From assembly GCA_022567155.1 (NCBI GenBank), contig JADFHN010000016.1, positions 1 to 58,121 of the forward strand: a DNA stretch of 58,121 nt. Reading direction: 5' to 3'. The notes below the pieces were generated by a model, which worked only from the letters and a program-made list of their open reading frames with translations, had not been told where the DNA came from and ran no database searches. Of this stretch, positions 28,700 through 37,328 are shown one piece after another; within the stretch, counting starts at the first letter, position 1, and each line of letters opens with the position of its first letter. Made by a program: the position numbers and the translations under genes. The stretch comes from Bacteroidota bacterium. Its GTDB lineage: Bacteria > Bacteroidota > Bacteroidia > Cytophagales > Cyclobacteriaceae.

Positions 28700-29374
28700 T
28701 TATCGATTGTCTGTTTTTTTAACCACAAATAAAAGAAACGGCCATAACGGAACGCCAATCCGTTTCTTAAATACTACTTGAGCGCCGGCCTGCTCCAGGG
28801 CGGGAAGCACCGATACCGACCTGCACCCCAATGAAATATAAGGCAGAAGCCAGACTACATTTTCAATCTTCTGTGCCAGCCATGCGGTGAATTTTGACGC
28901 AGGTTCGGTTGAGTGGCAAATTCCTATAAGTCCACCTGGTTTCACAACACGGTAGATTTCCATTGCTCCGTGTGTCGGATCATACAACGGGCAAAGGCTG
29001 TATGTTGACAGCACGACATCAAACTGATTATCCGAAAAAGGCAATGCATGCATATCGCCGGTCTGAAAATCCATTATCGCATTAATGCCTGCCTTTTCCG
29101 CCTTCTTTTTTGCAACATTCAGTAAGCCGCCACTCAGGTCGAAAAGGGTCACTCTGCCTCCAGGAGCAATCTTTTTTGAAGCAAGGAACGCTGTGGATCC
29201 CGTACCTGCCCCGCAATCCAGCACATGATCGCCTGGTTTTACTGTTTGATCTACAATAATTTTTCTTCCACGATGATCAGATCCTGCCGTAAAAAATGCA
29301 TGCTGAAGATCATAATGTCCGGCGATGTGGTCATAAATATGCTTGAGATGTTGTATATCCAATGCACGGCGCAT
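28700..29374 (-). CDS. Class I SAM-dependent methyltransferase (UbiE/Methyltransf_11-like)
   Basis: A 224-residue Rossmann methyltransferase. SAM motif I is VLDCGAGTGSTAFLA (~52-66), motif II VTLFDLSGG, motif IV NQFDVVLSTYSL and post-motif VVKPGGLIGICHS. Most like the menaquinone/ubiquinone C-methyltransferase group, but the C-terminal part (AWLAQKIENVVWLLPYISLGC) suggests a membrane-associated small-molecule or lipid substrate. No neighbour supports a menaquinone role. Cytoplasmic. Confidence 0.85.
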   Translation of the reverse strand: MRRALDIQHLKHIYDHIAGHYDLQHAFFTAGSDHRGRKIIVDQTVKPGDHVLDCGAGTGSTAFLASKKIAPGGRVTLFDLSGGLLNVAKKKAEKAGINAIMDFQTGDMHALPFSDNQFDVVLSTYSLCPLYDPTHGAMEIYRVVKPGGLIGICHSTEPASKFTAWLAQKIENVVWLLPYISLGCRSVSVLPALEQAGAQVVFKKRIGVPLWPFLLFVVKKTDNR

Positions 29375-29471
29375 AAAAGGAGTGTTTACACCATATTATT
29401 GATTAAATTTACAAGGAAAAAGCCGAAATGATTCTTCCGGGCTGTTTGGATACCATCAATTACGTATGATA

Positions 29472-29585
29472 TCAGAAAGCAAATCCTAATTTATAAAGCA
29501 TAACATCCTCCCAGCCAAACCCGGAAGCAATATCATTGCCAAGTGGCTCGTGAATAGAATTCGCTCTGCCATCGGATAATACGGG
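29472..29585 (-). pseudogene. C-terminal remnant of an outer-membrane beta-barrel protein (tentative)
   Basis: A ~37-residue frame reads SDGRANSIHEPLG then SGFGWEDVMLYKLGFAF and stops. The alternating pattern ending in F resembles the last beta-strand of an outer-membrane barrel (OmpP1/FadL-style GWEDVxxYKLG). A stop lies just upstream, so only the 3' end of an ancestral gene remains. Too short for certain family assignment. Confidence 0.35.
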
Positions 29586-29633
29586 TTAAAGTGTCCGCAG
29601 GTTTGTGAAGTTTTTTCAGATGTTTATAAAATA

Positions 29634-29662
29634 TTGTTTGTGATTCTGAGTTATTAGTTTTG
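29634..29662 (+). promoter_or_regulatory. Probable promoter of gldJ
   Basis: TTG (29634-29636), an 18-bp spacer, then TAGTTTTG (29655-29662), matching the Bacteroidota -33/-7 consensus TTG/TAnnTTTG. It would leave a leader of about 150 bases before gldJ. Confidence 0.45.
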
Positions 29663-29818
29663 CGGGTTTAAAAGAATTAAATGGTTGAATTTACCTCAAC
29701 AACTCATTTTAATTGGGTGAATAATTACATTTATTGATTAGATGTACTATTTTGCCTTTTTAATTTCGGTATATTGTGCCGGTAAAAGGTTTACTTTAAT
29801 ATAAAATTATACTCAAAT

Positions 29819-31072
29819 ATGTCACACAGGGTGAGATTTATTAGCTTTGTTTTGTTATTGGCGGGTGGATCCGTTTTACTTTCTTCGTGTGGAAGAGGCG
29901 GAAGGCCAACAAGTATTAATCCCGGTAATTTAAGTACCACCACCGGAATTGCCTATAATGAGGATACTTCCTTTCAGGTAAGGGACTTCGAAGGGCAGCC
30001 TCCGGCTCCGAATACGGTATTTATTGAAGGCGGGCGTGTGGTGCTGGGCTCTTTTGAAGAAGATGTGCTGCATCGTAACGATAATATTGAGCGGACGGTT
30101 ACGGTGGCTTCCTTTTATATGGATGAAACAGAAATCGCAAACATCCACTGGCTCGAATACGAATTTTATAGCCTGGATTCTTCCCAGGATTACATCGATG
30201 CCAATGTCGTTCTGGATGAAAAAGTATGGGCAAGAGAGCTTGCCTATAACGATCCGTATGTGGCCCATTACCTCCGGTATCCCGGATTCCGGTATTTTCC
30301 GGTAGTGGGTGTAAGCTGGAGGCAGGCCGTTGCTTATTCAGAATGGAGAACCTATGCCGTCAACCAGGCGCTGGTTAAAAATGCCATCGAAAGCGGAGAC
30401 TATGTGCCGGAAGAAGGCGACATTGATACGGTGCTGGTTGCCGGTCCGGAAGGCTCCATGGTGGCTAGGCCGCTGTACAATGCACCCCTCGAATCAGGCG
30501 TTGTGCTTCCTAACTACCGGCTGCCAACCGAAGCGGAGTGGGCTTATGCCGCACAGGCGCTGATCGGTACCCAATGGCTTGATGAAAACCAGACACACCA
30601 GCGGATATATCCGTGGGACGGACATTCGCTAAGAAATCCCTATGGCCGTGAAATGGGGTATTTCCTTGCCAATTTCAAAAGAGGACGCGGTGACTATGCA
30701 GGTATTGCCGGCAAGCTAAACGACGGAGCCATGATCACCTCCTACATTTACGCAAATCCACCGAATGATTTTGGCCTTTACAACATGTCAGGAAATGTGA
30801 ATGAGTGGGTGCTTGACCTGTACCGTCCGTTGTCATACCAGGATATGGAAGACCTGAATCCGGTAAGAAGAAATGATTTTCTGGATAAACAGGACAATTA
30901 CAATCAGGATAACCAATTGATAAACAACCGGTCGAGGGTATATAAGGGCGGAAGCTGGAAAGATGTAGCCTACTGGCTGTCGCCGGGTACACGTCGCTTC
31001 CTCGATGAAGATTCTGCCACCGCCACCATTGGCTTCAGGTGCGCCATGATCCGTGCGGGATCAAATTATTAG
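29819..31072 (+). CDS. gldJ: Gliding-motility lipoprotein GldJ (SUMF1/FGE-like domain)
   Basis: A 417-residue lipoprotein (SVLLSSC, C24) consisting of a formylglycine-generating-enzyme-like domain: APNTVFIEGGRVVLGS, FYMDETEIANIHWLEYEF, FPVVGVSWRQAVAYSEW, YRLPTEAEWAYAA, YPWDG, FGLYNMSGNVNEWVLD, RVYKGGSW and TIGFRCAM. The N-terminal TTTGIAYNED and the order of blocks fit GldJ rather than GldK. GldJ is an outer-membrane lipoprotein needed for gliding and for stability of the T9SS ring protein GldK; the domain is not expected to act as an enzyme. Two T9SS-tagged proteins in this window agree with a working system. Shorter than flavobacterial GldJ. Confidence 0.85.
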   Translation: MSHRVRFISFVLLLAGGSVLLSSCGRGGRPTSINPGNLSTTTGIAYNEDTSFQVRDFEGQPPAPNTVFIEGGRVVLGSFEEDVLHRNDNIERTVTVASFYMDETEIANIHWLEYEFYSLDSSQDYIDANVVLDEKVWARELAYNDPYVAHYLRYPGFRYFPVVGVSWRQAVAYSEWRTYAVNQALVKNAIESGDYVPEEGDIDTVLVAGPEGSMVARPLYNAPLESGVVLPNYRLPTEAEWAYAAQALIGTQWLDENQTHQRIYPWDGHSLRNPYGREMGYFLANFKRGRGDYAGIAGKLNDGAMITSYIYANPPNDFGLYNMSGNVNEWVLDLYRPLSYQDMEDLNPVRRNDFLDKQDNYNQDNQLINNRSRVYKGGSWKDVAYWLSPGTRRFLDEDSATATIGFRCAMIRAGSNY

Positions 31073-31093
31073 ATTTTAGTAGTCATACATTTC

Positions 31094-31131
31094 AAAAGCC
31101 TTACAGGAAATAACCCCTGCAGGGCTTTTTT
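31094..31131 (+). terminator. Rho-independent terminator after gldJ
   Basis: AAAAGCC (31094-31100) pairs with GGCTTTT (31122-31128), inner ACAGG/CCTGC pairing extends the stem, loop AAATAACC, then a T run. It begins 21 bp after the gldJ stop. Confidence 0.7.
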
Positions 31132-31267
31132 ACTGTTTAATTCGGTGAATACTTCATGATTCGCAATATCTATTGTTTGCGCATCCGTCCGCTTACACAA
31201 ATACAACAAATCAGCAAATGATTGCCCCGTCCTCAGCATTTAGTGTATAATTTCGCTATCGGCATAC

Positions 31268-31954
31268 TCACCGGGCAGTGGCCAGGGTAGCAACGCTTAC
31301 CTTCGCAGCACCCGCATCCAGCAGCATTTGTCCGCAAGATTCAAGTGTAGCCCCGGTCGTGATCACGTCATCAACCAGAAGAATGTGCTTATTGTTTATG
31401 AGCAAGGCATCCGATGCCTGAAAGATGTCCTTTACATTCTTCCAACGCTCCATTTTTGATTTATGTGTCTGTGTTTCACTTTTTGTTGTCCGGATCACCG
31501 CTTTACCAGACCAGGGAATGTCCAGAATCCCCGACAGGCCGGCAGCAAAGTAATTGCTTTGATTGTATCCCCTTTTCTTTTCTTTCGAACGATGAAGCGG
31601 TATCGGAATGATGACATCCCAGGGAACAGGCGAAAATGAATCAAGCAGGTCAAGGGCAAACCATTCGCCAAGTTTTTCGCCGATTTCCGGTTGGTTGCGG
31701 TATTTGAACTGATGCAATATCGCTTGCACGATACCGCTTTTATGAAAATGGAGATACGAAAACGCAAATTCGAACTTTATTCTGCCATAAAATTTCCGGA
31801 CAACAGGATTCTGCGACACCTTATGATACCCGGTTTCAGGAAGTTCATACCGGCATATGGTGCACAACAGTGTTTCACCTTTAGCAATGGCTTTACCACA
31901 GGCCGGACAATTAACCGGGTAAATCAGTGAAAAAAAATCGTACAGGGCCTTCAT
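31268..31954 (-). CDS. comF: ComF-family phosphoribosyltransferase-like protein
   Basis: 228 residues. N-terminal four-cysteine zinc ribbon (CPACGKAI ... CTICRYE, ~18-38), then a type I phosphoribosyltransferase fold with the PRPP loop LLVDDVITTGATLESC near residue 195. ComF proteins are needed for DNA uptake in naturally competent bacteria, where they aid processing of incoming single strands; the exact reaction is unsettled. Divergent from the AhpD-like gene. Normal length for the family. Confidence 0.9.
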   Translation of the reverse strand: MKALYDFFSLIYPVNCPACGKAIAKGETLLCTICRYELPETGYHKVSQNPVVRKFYGRIKFEFAFSYLHFHKSGIVQAILHQFKYRNQPEIGEKLGEWFALDLLDSFSPVPWDVIIPIPLHRSKEKKRGYNQSNYFAAGLSGILDIPWSGKAVIRTTKSETQTHKSKMERWKNVKDIFQASDALLINNKHILLVDDVITTGATLESCGQMLLDAGAAKVSVATLATAR

Positions 31955-32024
31955 TCGGGTTTCCGTTTAGAAATGATTGAATGATTTAATTATATTTACT
32001 TTTCATGCTAAATTCAGAAAAAAA

Positions 32025-32381
32025 ATGAATTCAGAAAAAACATTTAACACCTACAGGGAAAAAATGAATAAAAAAATTCTTTCTTCCAACAATAAGATAA
32101 TAAAAAGAATATTTAACCTTTACACCAATACATTTTCAGATGGAACTTTATCTGTAAAAACGAAAGAAATGCTCGGACTGGCCTACTCGATGGTATTGCG
32201 ATGCGACGACTGTATTAAATATCATTTGGGAAAATGCAGGGATGAGGGACTGACCAATGACGAAGTGTACGAAGTATTTGCAATTGCCAGTCTGATCGGA
32301 GGCACCATTGTGATCCCCACCTGCGAAAAGCCGTTGAATACTGGGAGGAACTTGAGCCTGCAGATTAATATCAATTCATGA
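32025..32381 (+). CDS. Carboxymuconolactone decarboxylase/AhpD-like protein
   Basis: 118 residues from ATG 32025; an upstream non-ATG extension is unlikely. Helical AhpD fold with the redox motif RCDDCIKYH (CxxC followed by H), preceded by LSVKTKEMLGLAYSMVL and followed by GLTNDEVYEVFAIASLIGG, typical of the CMD family. Members act as alkylhydroperoxidase-type thiol reductants or decarboxylases. Four bases separate it from the next gene, so they are probably one transcript. Confidence 0.85.
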   Translation: MNSEKTFNTYREKMNKKILSSNNKIIKRIFNLYTNTFSDGTLSVKTKEMLGLAYSMVLRCDDCIKYHLGKCRDEGLTNDEVYEVFAIASLIGGTIVIPTCEKPLNTGRNLSLQININS

Positions 32382-32384
32382 TAC

Positions 32385-32744
32385 ATGTATAAGCGGGATT
32401 TAACATTAGAACGCTCGTGGAATGCACTTCTTCTGCATCTTGAAAAGATCATCGGGAAAAAACCCGGCGACCTCAATGCCGTACTTTTTCTGATAGGCGC
32501 CCAGGAGTTGGGACAAGGAAAACGATCGTTTTCGAAAGAAGAGAAGCAGGACCTGATGCATATTGCCATATGCAAAGTACTCAGTTACTCCGGATTTTAT
32601 GAGCTGGAAGGTCTTGATGAGGAAGGATGGCCCCACTGGAGATTAATCAAAAAATTACCCAGTTTTAACCTGCTAGAACAGGAAAAGTTACTCAAAATAC
32701 AAGTGCTTGAATACTTTGAAATAGATTTTGACATCCGCTTCTGA
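32385..32744 (+). CDS. Conserved hypothetical protein, 119 residues
   Basis: Not a family I can name. Soluble, mainly helical, no signal peptide. It opens YKRDLTLERSWNALLLHLEKIIGKKP, has an IGAQELGQG turn near the middle, and ends LLKIQVLEYFEIDFDIRF. The start ATG 32385 lies four bases after the AhpD-like stop; the coupling suggests a joint role. Codon use is like the flanking genes, so I regard it as a real gene. Confidence 0.75.
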   Translation: MYKRDLTLERSWNALLLHLEKIIGKKPGDLNAVLFLIGAQELGQGKRSFSKEEKQDLMHIAICKVLSYSGFYELEGLDEEGWPHWRLIKKLPSFNLLEQEKLLKIQVLEYFEIDFDIRF

Positions 32745-32795
32745 ATTTTTACAAGCGTACTGATCTACGTAGATCGTGTCAACAATAGCGCTTGA

Positions 32796-32945
32796 TCATA
32801 TAATTTCCTGAATACACGGGAACATCTCAAAACAGGCGAACTGTGGGCAACGCTAACCAATGGTCAGAAAGCAGAACTGATGGCTTCTTATGAAAAATCA
32901 GAAGATGGTGACAATTTGATTTCTAACGAAGATTTCTTCAATTAA
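32796..32945 (+). pseudogene. Remnant of a toxin-antitoxin antitoxin (tentative)
   Basis: An open stretch without a start codon reads ELWATLTNGQKAELMASYEKSEDGDNLISNEDFF before a stop. It resembles the C-terminal half of addiction-module antitoxins (LTxEQKAEL...Y-E-S...NLISxEE). Just downstream, another frame gives WGST-stop-AEPDIKHHYK, similar to the beginning of RelE/ParE toxins (WSxxAExDIK). The remainder of this 380-bp gap shows no gene. Low confidence because the matches are short. Confidence 0.35.
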
Positions 32946-33125
32946 TGGGGCTCGACGTAGGCTGAACCTGATATTAAGCACCACTACAAACCCAACCCAT
33001 TTTCCAGAAGAAAACACTACAGCCCTGTTTACGTTTTATATTACAGGATAAAATGATTTATTTTATACCCTGCATCAGGGTTACTGCTATTAATAAGTAT
33101 ATTTATAGGCTATTCGGGACTGAAG

Positions 33126-36100
33126 ATGGAAGAAAAGCAGGTTTATTCACAAATCAGGGATTTTAAAAAGAAATTTTATGTAAATCTACTAATTAAAGGG
33201 AGCATTATTACCCTTGCCTTGCTGCTGGGTGTATATATCGCTATTACCTCTCTTGAGTTTTTTGCCCGCCTGAATTCTTTCGGAAGAGGCTTTTTCTTCT
33301 TCGGATTTCTTGTACTAGCCCTTTTTTTGGCATATAAATTCATTGCAAAACCCGTATTGTATTTGTTCCACATTTCATCAGGTATATCTGACGAAAACGC
33401 TGCACGCCATATCGGGACATATTTTCCGTCGGTGAGCGACCGGCTCCTCAATTTTCTACAGCTTAAACGCTATGACGACGACAACGCCCTGGTGCAGGCA
33501 AGCCTGAAACAGCGGGCACAGGCATTTACCACTCTGTCATTTACGCAGGCCATCGATCTTCGGCAAAATCAGCACTATTTAAAATACCTGGCACCTTCGA
33601 TGCTGCTGTTCTTATTGATTTTACTTTTTGTGCCCCAGCTTTTCACCACGAGCACCAAAAGAATTGTCAGTTACAGGCAAACGTTCGTACCGGTGGCGCC
33701 TTTTACATTTATGCCCAACGAAATCAGCCTTATTGCATTTAAAAACGAAGATCACCCGGTTTTGCTTACACTTTCCGGCGCCGGTATTCCGCAAAATGTG
33801 TACCTCGTTCATAAAGAACGTCGGATCAAGATGGCCGCGTTGGGCTCAGGGCGGTTTTCTTATACGTTTTCCAGGATACAGGTGTCCAAACGTATTCATT
33901 TTGAAGCCGCCGGATTTAGATCCATCGAACACATTATTAAGGTCGTAAACCGGCCAAATCTACGTAATTTCAATGTGTTGCTGAATTATCCGGCTTACCT
34001 GGGCAAACGGCCTGAGCGCATCGAAAACATTGGAAACCTGAATGTGCCTGAAGGAACCCGCATAAAATGGCAGTTCAATACACTGGATACCGATACGTTG
34101 AATATCGCTTTTGATGAGGAAATGTACAGTGTACAAACAATTGATAATCAGATATTTGAATTTGAAAAGCAATTTGATAAAACGACCTCTTATAAATTAA
34201 TGCTATCCAACTACTATTCCAGGAATAAGGATGTAATTGGTTATCAGATTAATGTTACGCCGGATGAATACCCCGCCATTAATCTCAATGTTTACCAGGA
34301 CACCGTACTTTACAGCTTTCTGGTGCTTGGCGGAAACATCTCGGATGATTACGGCATTACAAATCTGAAACTGGTCTATTCCGTAATATCCGGTGCGGGA
34401 AAAGAACAGACAAAGGAATCTATAGCCATCCCTTTTAACCGGAACCAATCAAATCAAAGTTTCTTCTACAGGTGGGTGCTTGACAGCCTTGATATACATG
34501 AGGGTGAACATGTATCGTACTACGTACAAGTGTGGGACAACGACGGAGTAAATGGCATAAAAAGCTCTAAATCAGGAATTTATACTTTCAGAATGCCTAC
34601 TAAAGAAGAGATTAAAGTCGACATCGCTGAGTCATCGGCAAAAACATCAGATGAAATGGAAAAGACGCTGGAAGCAGCCGAGCATCTTAAGAAAGACCTG
34701 GAAGATATCGAAAACCGGCTGAGGGGCAAAAAGCAACTCGACTGGCAGGACAAGAAGAAACTGCAGGAGTTGCTTGAGGAAAAGGAAATGCTTAATAAAG
34801 CTGTAGAAGAACTAAAAAAACAGTTCGAAGCGCAGAAATTAAAAAAGGAGCGGTTTCAGCAACAAAGTGAGGCAATAAAGAAGAAGTTAGACGAAATTGA
34901 AAAACTTATCAACGAATTGCTGGATGAAGAAACCCGAAAGTTGTACGAAGAGCTTCAAAAACTCCTGGAAGAAGAGCTTAACAACGAGAAGATTCAGGAC
35001 TTGCTGGATAAAATTAACCGGAAAGAAGACAACCTGATCCGGGAACTTGAGCGTACGCTCGAACTCTTCAAGCGCATGAAATTTGCTTATGAACTTGAAG
35101 AGACCATACAGCAACTAGACAATCTGACTGAAGAACAAAAGAATTTGTCAGAGGAAACCCGCGACAAAGGAAATGACCTGGAAGAGATGCAGCAGAAGCA
35201 GGAGATACTTAATGAAGAATTTGATGAATTTGAAAAATCCCTCGACGAGCTAAACGAATTGAACCAGGACCTGAAAAACCCGCATAGATTGCAAGACCAC
35301 TCCGAAAACATCGAGTCCATAAAAGAGGAGATGAAAAAAGCGAAAGAATCGCTTGAAAAAGGCAAGCGAAAAAAAGCGGTGGAATCGCAGCAAAAATCAG
35401 GTCAGCAAATGCAGCGACTGTCAAAGCAGCTTCAACAGATGCAGGGCGGGATGGAAATGCAGATGATGCAGGCCAATCTGAATGACCTGCGCGATATCTT
35501 GTACAACCTGATAAAGCTGAGTTTCGACCAGGAAGAACTGATGAAAGAGTTTCGCACGGTGGACCAAGTGAACCCCCGGTTTATTGATCTGGGGCAATGG
35601 CAGCTAAAGATTCGCGATGACGCTAAAATCGTGGAAGACAGCCTGCTTTCGCTGGCAAAACGTGCTGGTCAGCTCCGCTCATTTGTAACGCGCGAAGTAT
35701 CTGAGATGAATACACACCTCGACAAAAGCATTCAGAATGTACGGGATCGCAGGAAATCAAAAGCGGTAAGTGAGCAGCAATTTGCCATGACCTCTATGAA
35801 CAACCTCGCACTGATGTTGGATGATGTAATGGCCATGATGCAGCAGAATCTCAGTGAGGCAATGGGCAACCCGAAAATGAACAGGAAACCGGGAACACCA
35901 AGCCTGAGTGAACTTCAAAAGCAATTGAATCAGCAGATTGAGCAACTCAAAAGAAGCGGCAAAAGCGGTCGCGAATTATCAGAAGAATTGGCTAAATTGG
36001 CAGCCGCGCAGGAAAGGATACGAAAAGCTTTGCAGGAAATGGAAAGCCAGTTAAATGAAGGGGAGGGAGAAAACCGCAATGCCACCATGCAGAAAATGGA

Positions 36101-36404
36101 ACAAACGGAGATAGACCTGGTAAACAAGCGCCTTACCGAGCAAACGATACGGCGTCAGAAGGAAATTCTTACCCGGTTGCTCGAAGCTGAAAATGCAATG
36201 AGAGAACGCGAACTCGACAACGAGCGCGAAGGAATCAGTGCCAAAGAGTATGAAAGAGCCCTTCCGAAGGCTTTTGAAGAATACTTCAAGGCAAAGGAAA
36301 AAGAGATCGAACTGCTAAAAACCGTGCCTCCCAAATTATACCCCTATTATAAAAAGGAAGTAAATGAGTATTTCAGGAGGATTGGAAATCAAAATTTTGA
36401 TTAG
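33126..36404 (+). CDS. DUF4175 large membrane-anchored coiled-coil protein
   Basis: 1092 residues. Transmembrane helices at about 24-46, 55-73 and 154-172, then a beta-rich extracytoplasmic region (~175-480), then about 550 residues of charged coiled coil rich in E, K, Q and L (DEMEKTLEAAEHLKKDLEDIENRL onward), including Q/M-rich stretches. This is the DUF4175 layout, widespread and conserved in Bacteroidota; function unknown, but cell-envelope scaffolding is plausible. It heads a same-strand block with the RsbW-like ATPase 17 bp downstream, then ybeY and mnmG. Confidence 0.88.
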   Translation: MEEKQVYSQIRDFKKKFYVNLLIKGSIITLALLLGVYIAITSLEFFARLNSFGRGFFFFGFLVLALFLAYKFIAKPVLYLFHISSGISDENAARHIGTYFPSVSDRLLNFLQLKRYDDDNALVQASLKQRAQAFTTLSFTQAIDLRQNQHYLKYLAPSMLLFLLILLFVPQLFTTSTKRIVSYRQTFVPVAPFTFMPNEISLIAFKNEDHPVLLTLSGAGIPQNVYLVHKERRIKMAALGSGRFSYTFSRIQVSKRIHFEAAGFRSIEHIIKVVNRPNLRNFNVLLNYPAYLGKRPERIENIGNLNVPEGTRIKWQFNTLDTDTLNIAFDEEMYSVQTIDNQIFEFEKQFDKTTSYKLMLSNYYSRNKDVIGYQINVTPDEYPAINLNVYQDTVLYSFLVLGGNISDDYGITNLKLVYSVISGAGKEQTKESIAIPFNRNQSNQSFFYRWVLDSLDIHEGEHVSYYVQVWDNDGVNGIKSSKSGIYTFRMPTKEEIKVDIAESSAKTSDEMEKTLEAAEHLKKDLEDIENRLRGKKQLDWQDKKKLQELLEEKEMLNKAVEELKKQFEAQKLKKERFQQQSEAIKKKLDEIEKLINELLDEETRKLYEELQKLLEEELNNEKIQDLLDKINRKEDNLIRELERTLELFKRMKFAYELEETIQQLDNLTEEQKNLSEETRDKGNDLEEMQQKQEILNEEFDEFEKSLDELNELNQDLKNPHRLQDHSENIESIKEEMKKAKESLEKGKRKKAVESQQKSGQQMQRLSKQLQQMQGGMEMQMMQANLNDLRDILYNLIKLSFDQEELMKEFRTVDQVNPRFIDLGQWQLKIRDDAKIVEDSLLSLAKRAGQLRSFVTREVSEMNTHLDKSIQNVRDRRKSKAVSEQQFAMTSMNNLALMLDDVMAMMQQNLSEAMGNPKMNRKPGTPSLSELQKQLNQQIEQLKRSGKSGRELSEELAKLAAAQERIRKALQEMESQLNEGEGENRNATMQKMEQTEIDLVNKRLTEQTIRRQKEILTRLLEAENAMRERELDNEREGISAKEYERALPKAFEEYFKAKEKEIELLKTVPPKLYPYYKKEVNEYFRRIGNQNFD

Positions 36405-36421
36405 TATTGTTGCATTAAAAT

Positions 36422-36823
36422 ATGGATAAAATAACCATTGAGATACCGTCGTTATCCGACAACATACGTATCATCGAGAGTTTTATCGACAATGCGAAAG
36501 ATAAATTCAATCTCAATGATGATATCTATGGCAATATTATGATCTCTGTGACCGAGTCCGTTAACAATGCAATCATACACGGCAATAAGAAGGACAAGGA
36601 TAAAAACGTAAAAATCACCCTTTCGCTGAATGAGGGCATGATCAAGTTTATTATCAGTGATGAAGGAGACGGATTTGATTACAACAACCTTGAAGATCCC
36701 ACCGCTCCTGAAAATATCTCGAAGCCCAGCGGCCGGGGTATATTTCTCATGAAACATCTCGCTGACGAAGTGGCTTTTCTGAAAAAAGGAAGTATTGTTG
36801 AATTGATCTTCTATGTAGATTAA
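36422..36823 (+). CDS. RsbW/SpoIIAB-like GHKL ATPase (anti-sigma-factor-type kinase)
   Basis: 133 residues forming a stand-alone histidine-kinase-like ATPase: N-box ESVNNAIIHGN (45-55, with N49), G1 box SDEGDGFD (79-86) and G2 box SGRGIFLMKHLADEV (103-117). Such proteins are serine kinases that bind sigma factors or phosphorylate STAS-domain partners. No STAS or sigma gene is next to it. It ends three bases before ybeY and follows DUF4175 closely, so co-transcription is likely. Confidence 0.9.
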   Translation: MDKITIEIPSLSDNIRIIESFIDNAKDKFNLNDDIYGNIMISVTESVNNAIIHGNKKDKDKNVKITLSLNEGMIKFIISDEGDGFDYNNLEDPTAPENISKPSGRGIFLMKHLADEVAFLKKGSIVELIFYVD

Positions 36824-36826
36824 TGG

Positions 36827-37252
36827 ATGTCTTTGATAGAATTCTTTTACGAAGATGTGCGCATAATCCTGAACGATCCGGAGCAGACAAAAGAATGGAT
36901 AAAGCGTATTATTGAAGCTGAGGGAAAACAAATTTCACATATAAATTATATCTTTTGCCCGGATGAATACCTGCACACCCTCAATGTGAAGCATCTTAAC
37001 CATGATTTTTATACCGACATCATTACCTTCGATTTGTCGGATGAGACCCGTACCGTTGAAGCTGACATATTTATAAGCATTGACCGGGTGGAAGAAAACT
37101 CGCAATCCTTAAAGAACCATTTTAACCATGAATTACACCGGGTTATGATACACGGTGTGATGCATTTGCTTGGCTTTACCGATAAATCTGCGGAAGACAA
37201 GCAATTGATGCGTGAAAAAGAAGAGTACTGCTTATCTTTGTACCGGTTTTAA
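36827..37252 (+). CDS. ybeY: rRNA maturation endoribonuclease YbeY
   Basis: 141 residues, with the metal-site motif HGVMHLLGF (109-117) and the upstream TDIITFDLS segment. YbeY trims the 3' end of 16S rRNA and joins late 70S quality control. The third metal histidine of the classic HGxLHLxGYDH is replaced by a TDK stretch, a variation also expected in this phylum. ATG at 36827 is three bases past the RsbW-like stop; an overlapping ATG at 36823 is out of frame. mnmG follows after 76 bp that contain the two parS-like palindromes. Confidence 0.92.
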   Translation: MSLIEFFYEDVRIILNDPEQTKEWIKRIIEAEGKQISHINYIFCPDEYLHTLNVKHLNHDFYTDIITFDLSDETRTVEADIFISIDRVEENSQSLKNHFNHELHRVMIHGVMHLLGFTDKSAEDKQLMREKEEYCLSLYRF

Positions 37253-37255
37253 TAC

Positions 37256-37269
37256 GTTCCACGTGGAAC
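37256..37269. promoter_or_regulatory. parS-like ParB-binding palindrome, site 1
   Basis: Perfect palindrome GTTCCACGTGGAAC, flanked C and A, starting four bases after the ybeY stop. It matches the ParB/Spo0J parS consensus (TGTTCCACGTGGAACA class) at 15 of 16 positions. Confidence 0.75.
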
Positions 37270-37300
37270 ACTTTCGCCGTTGATCGAAGAAATTGGTAGT

Positions 37301-37314
37301 GTTCCACGTGGAAC
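37301..37314. promoter_or_regulatory. parS-like ParB-binding palindrome, site 2
   Basis: A second perfect GTTCCACGTGGAAC in the full 16-bp palindrome TGTTCCACGTGGAACA (37300-37315), centred 45 bp from site 1 and ending 14 bp before the mnmG ATG. Two close parS copies just upstream of mnmG (gidA) point to a chromosome-segregation locus; binding could also affect mnmG transcription. Confidence 0.78.
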
Positions 37315-37328
37315 ATTTTTAGTTGGTT

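Noticed and set aside
31977-32024. Upstream extension of the AhpD-like gene
   Set aside because: It starts at a non-ATG codon and adds residues outside the conserved domain; ATG 32025 with an A-rich leader is better.
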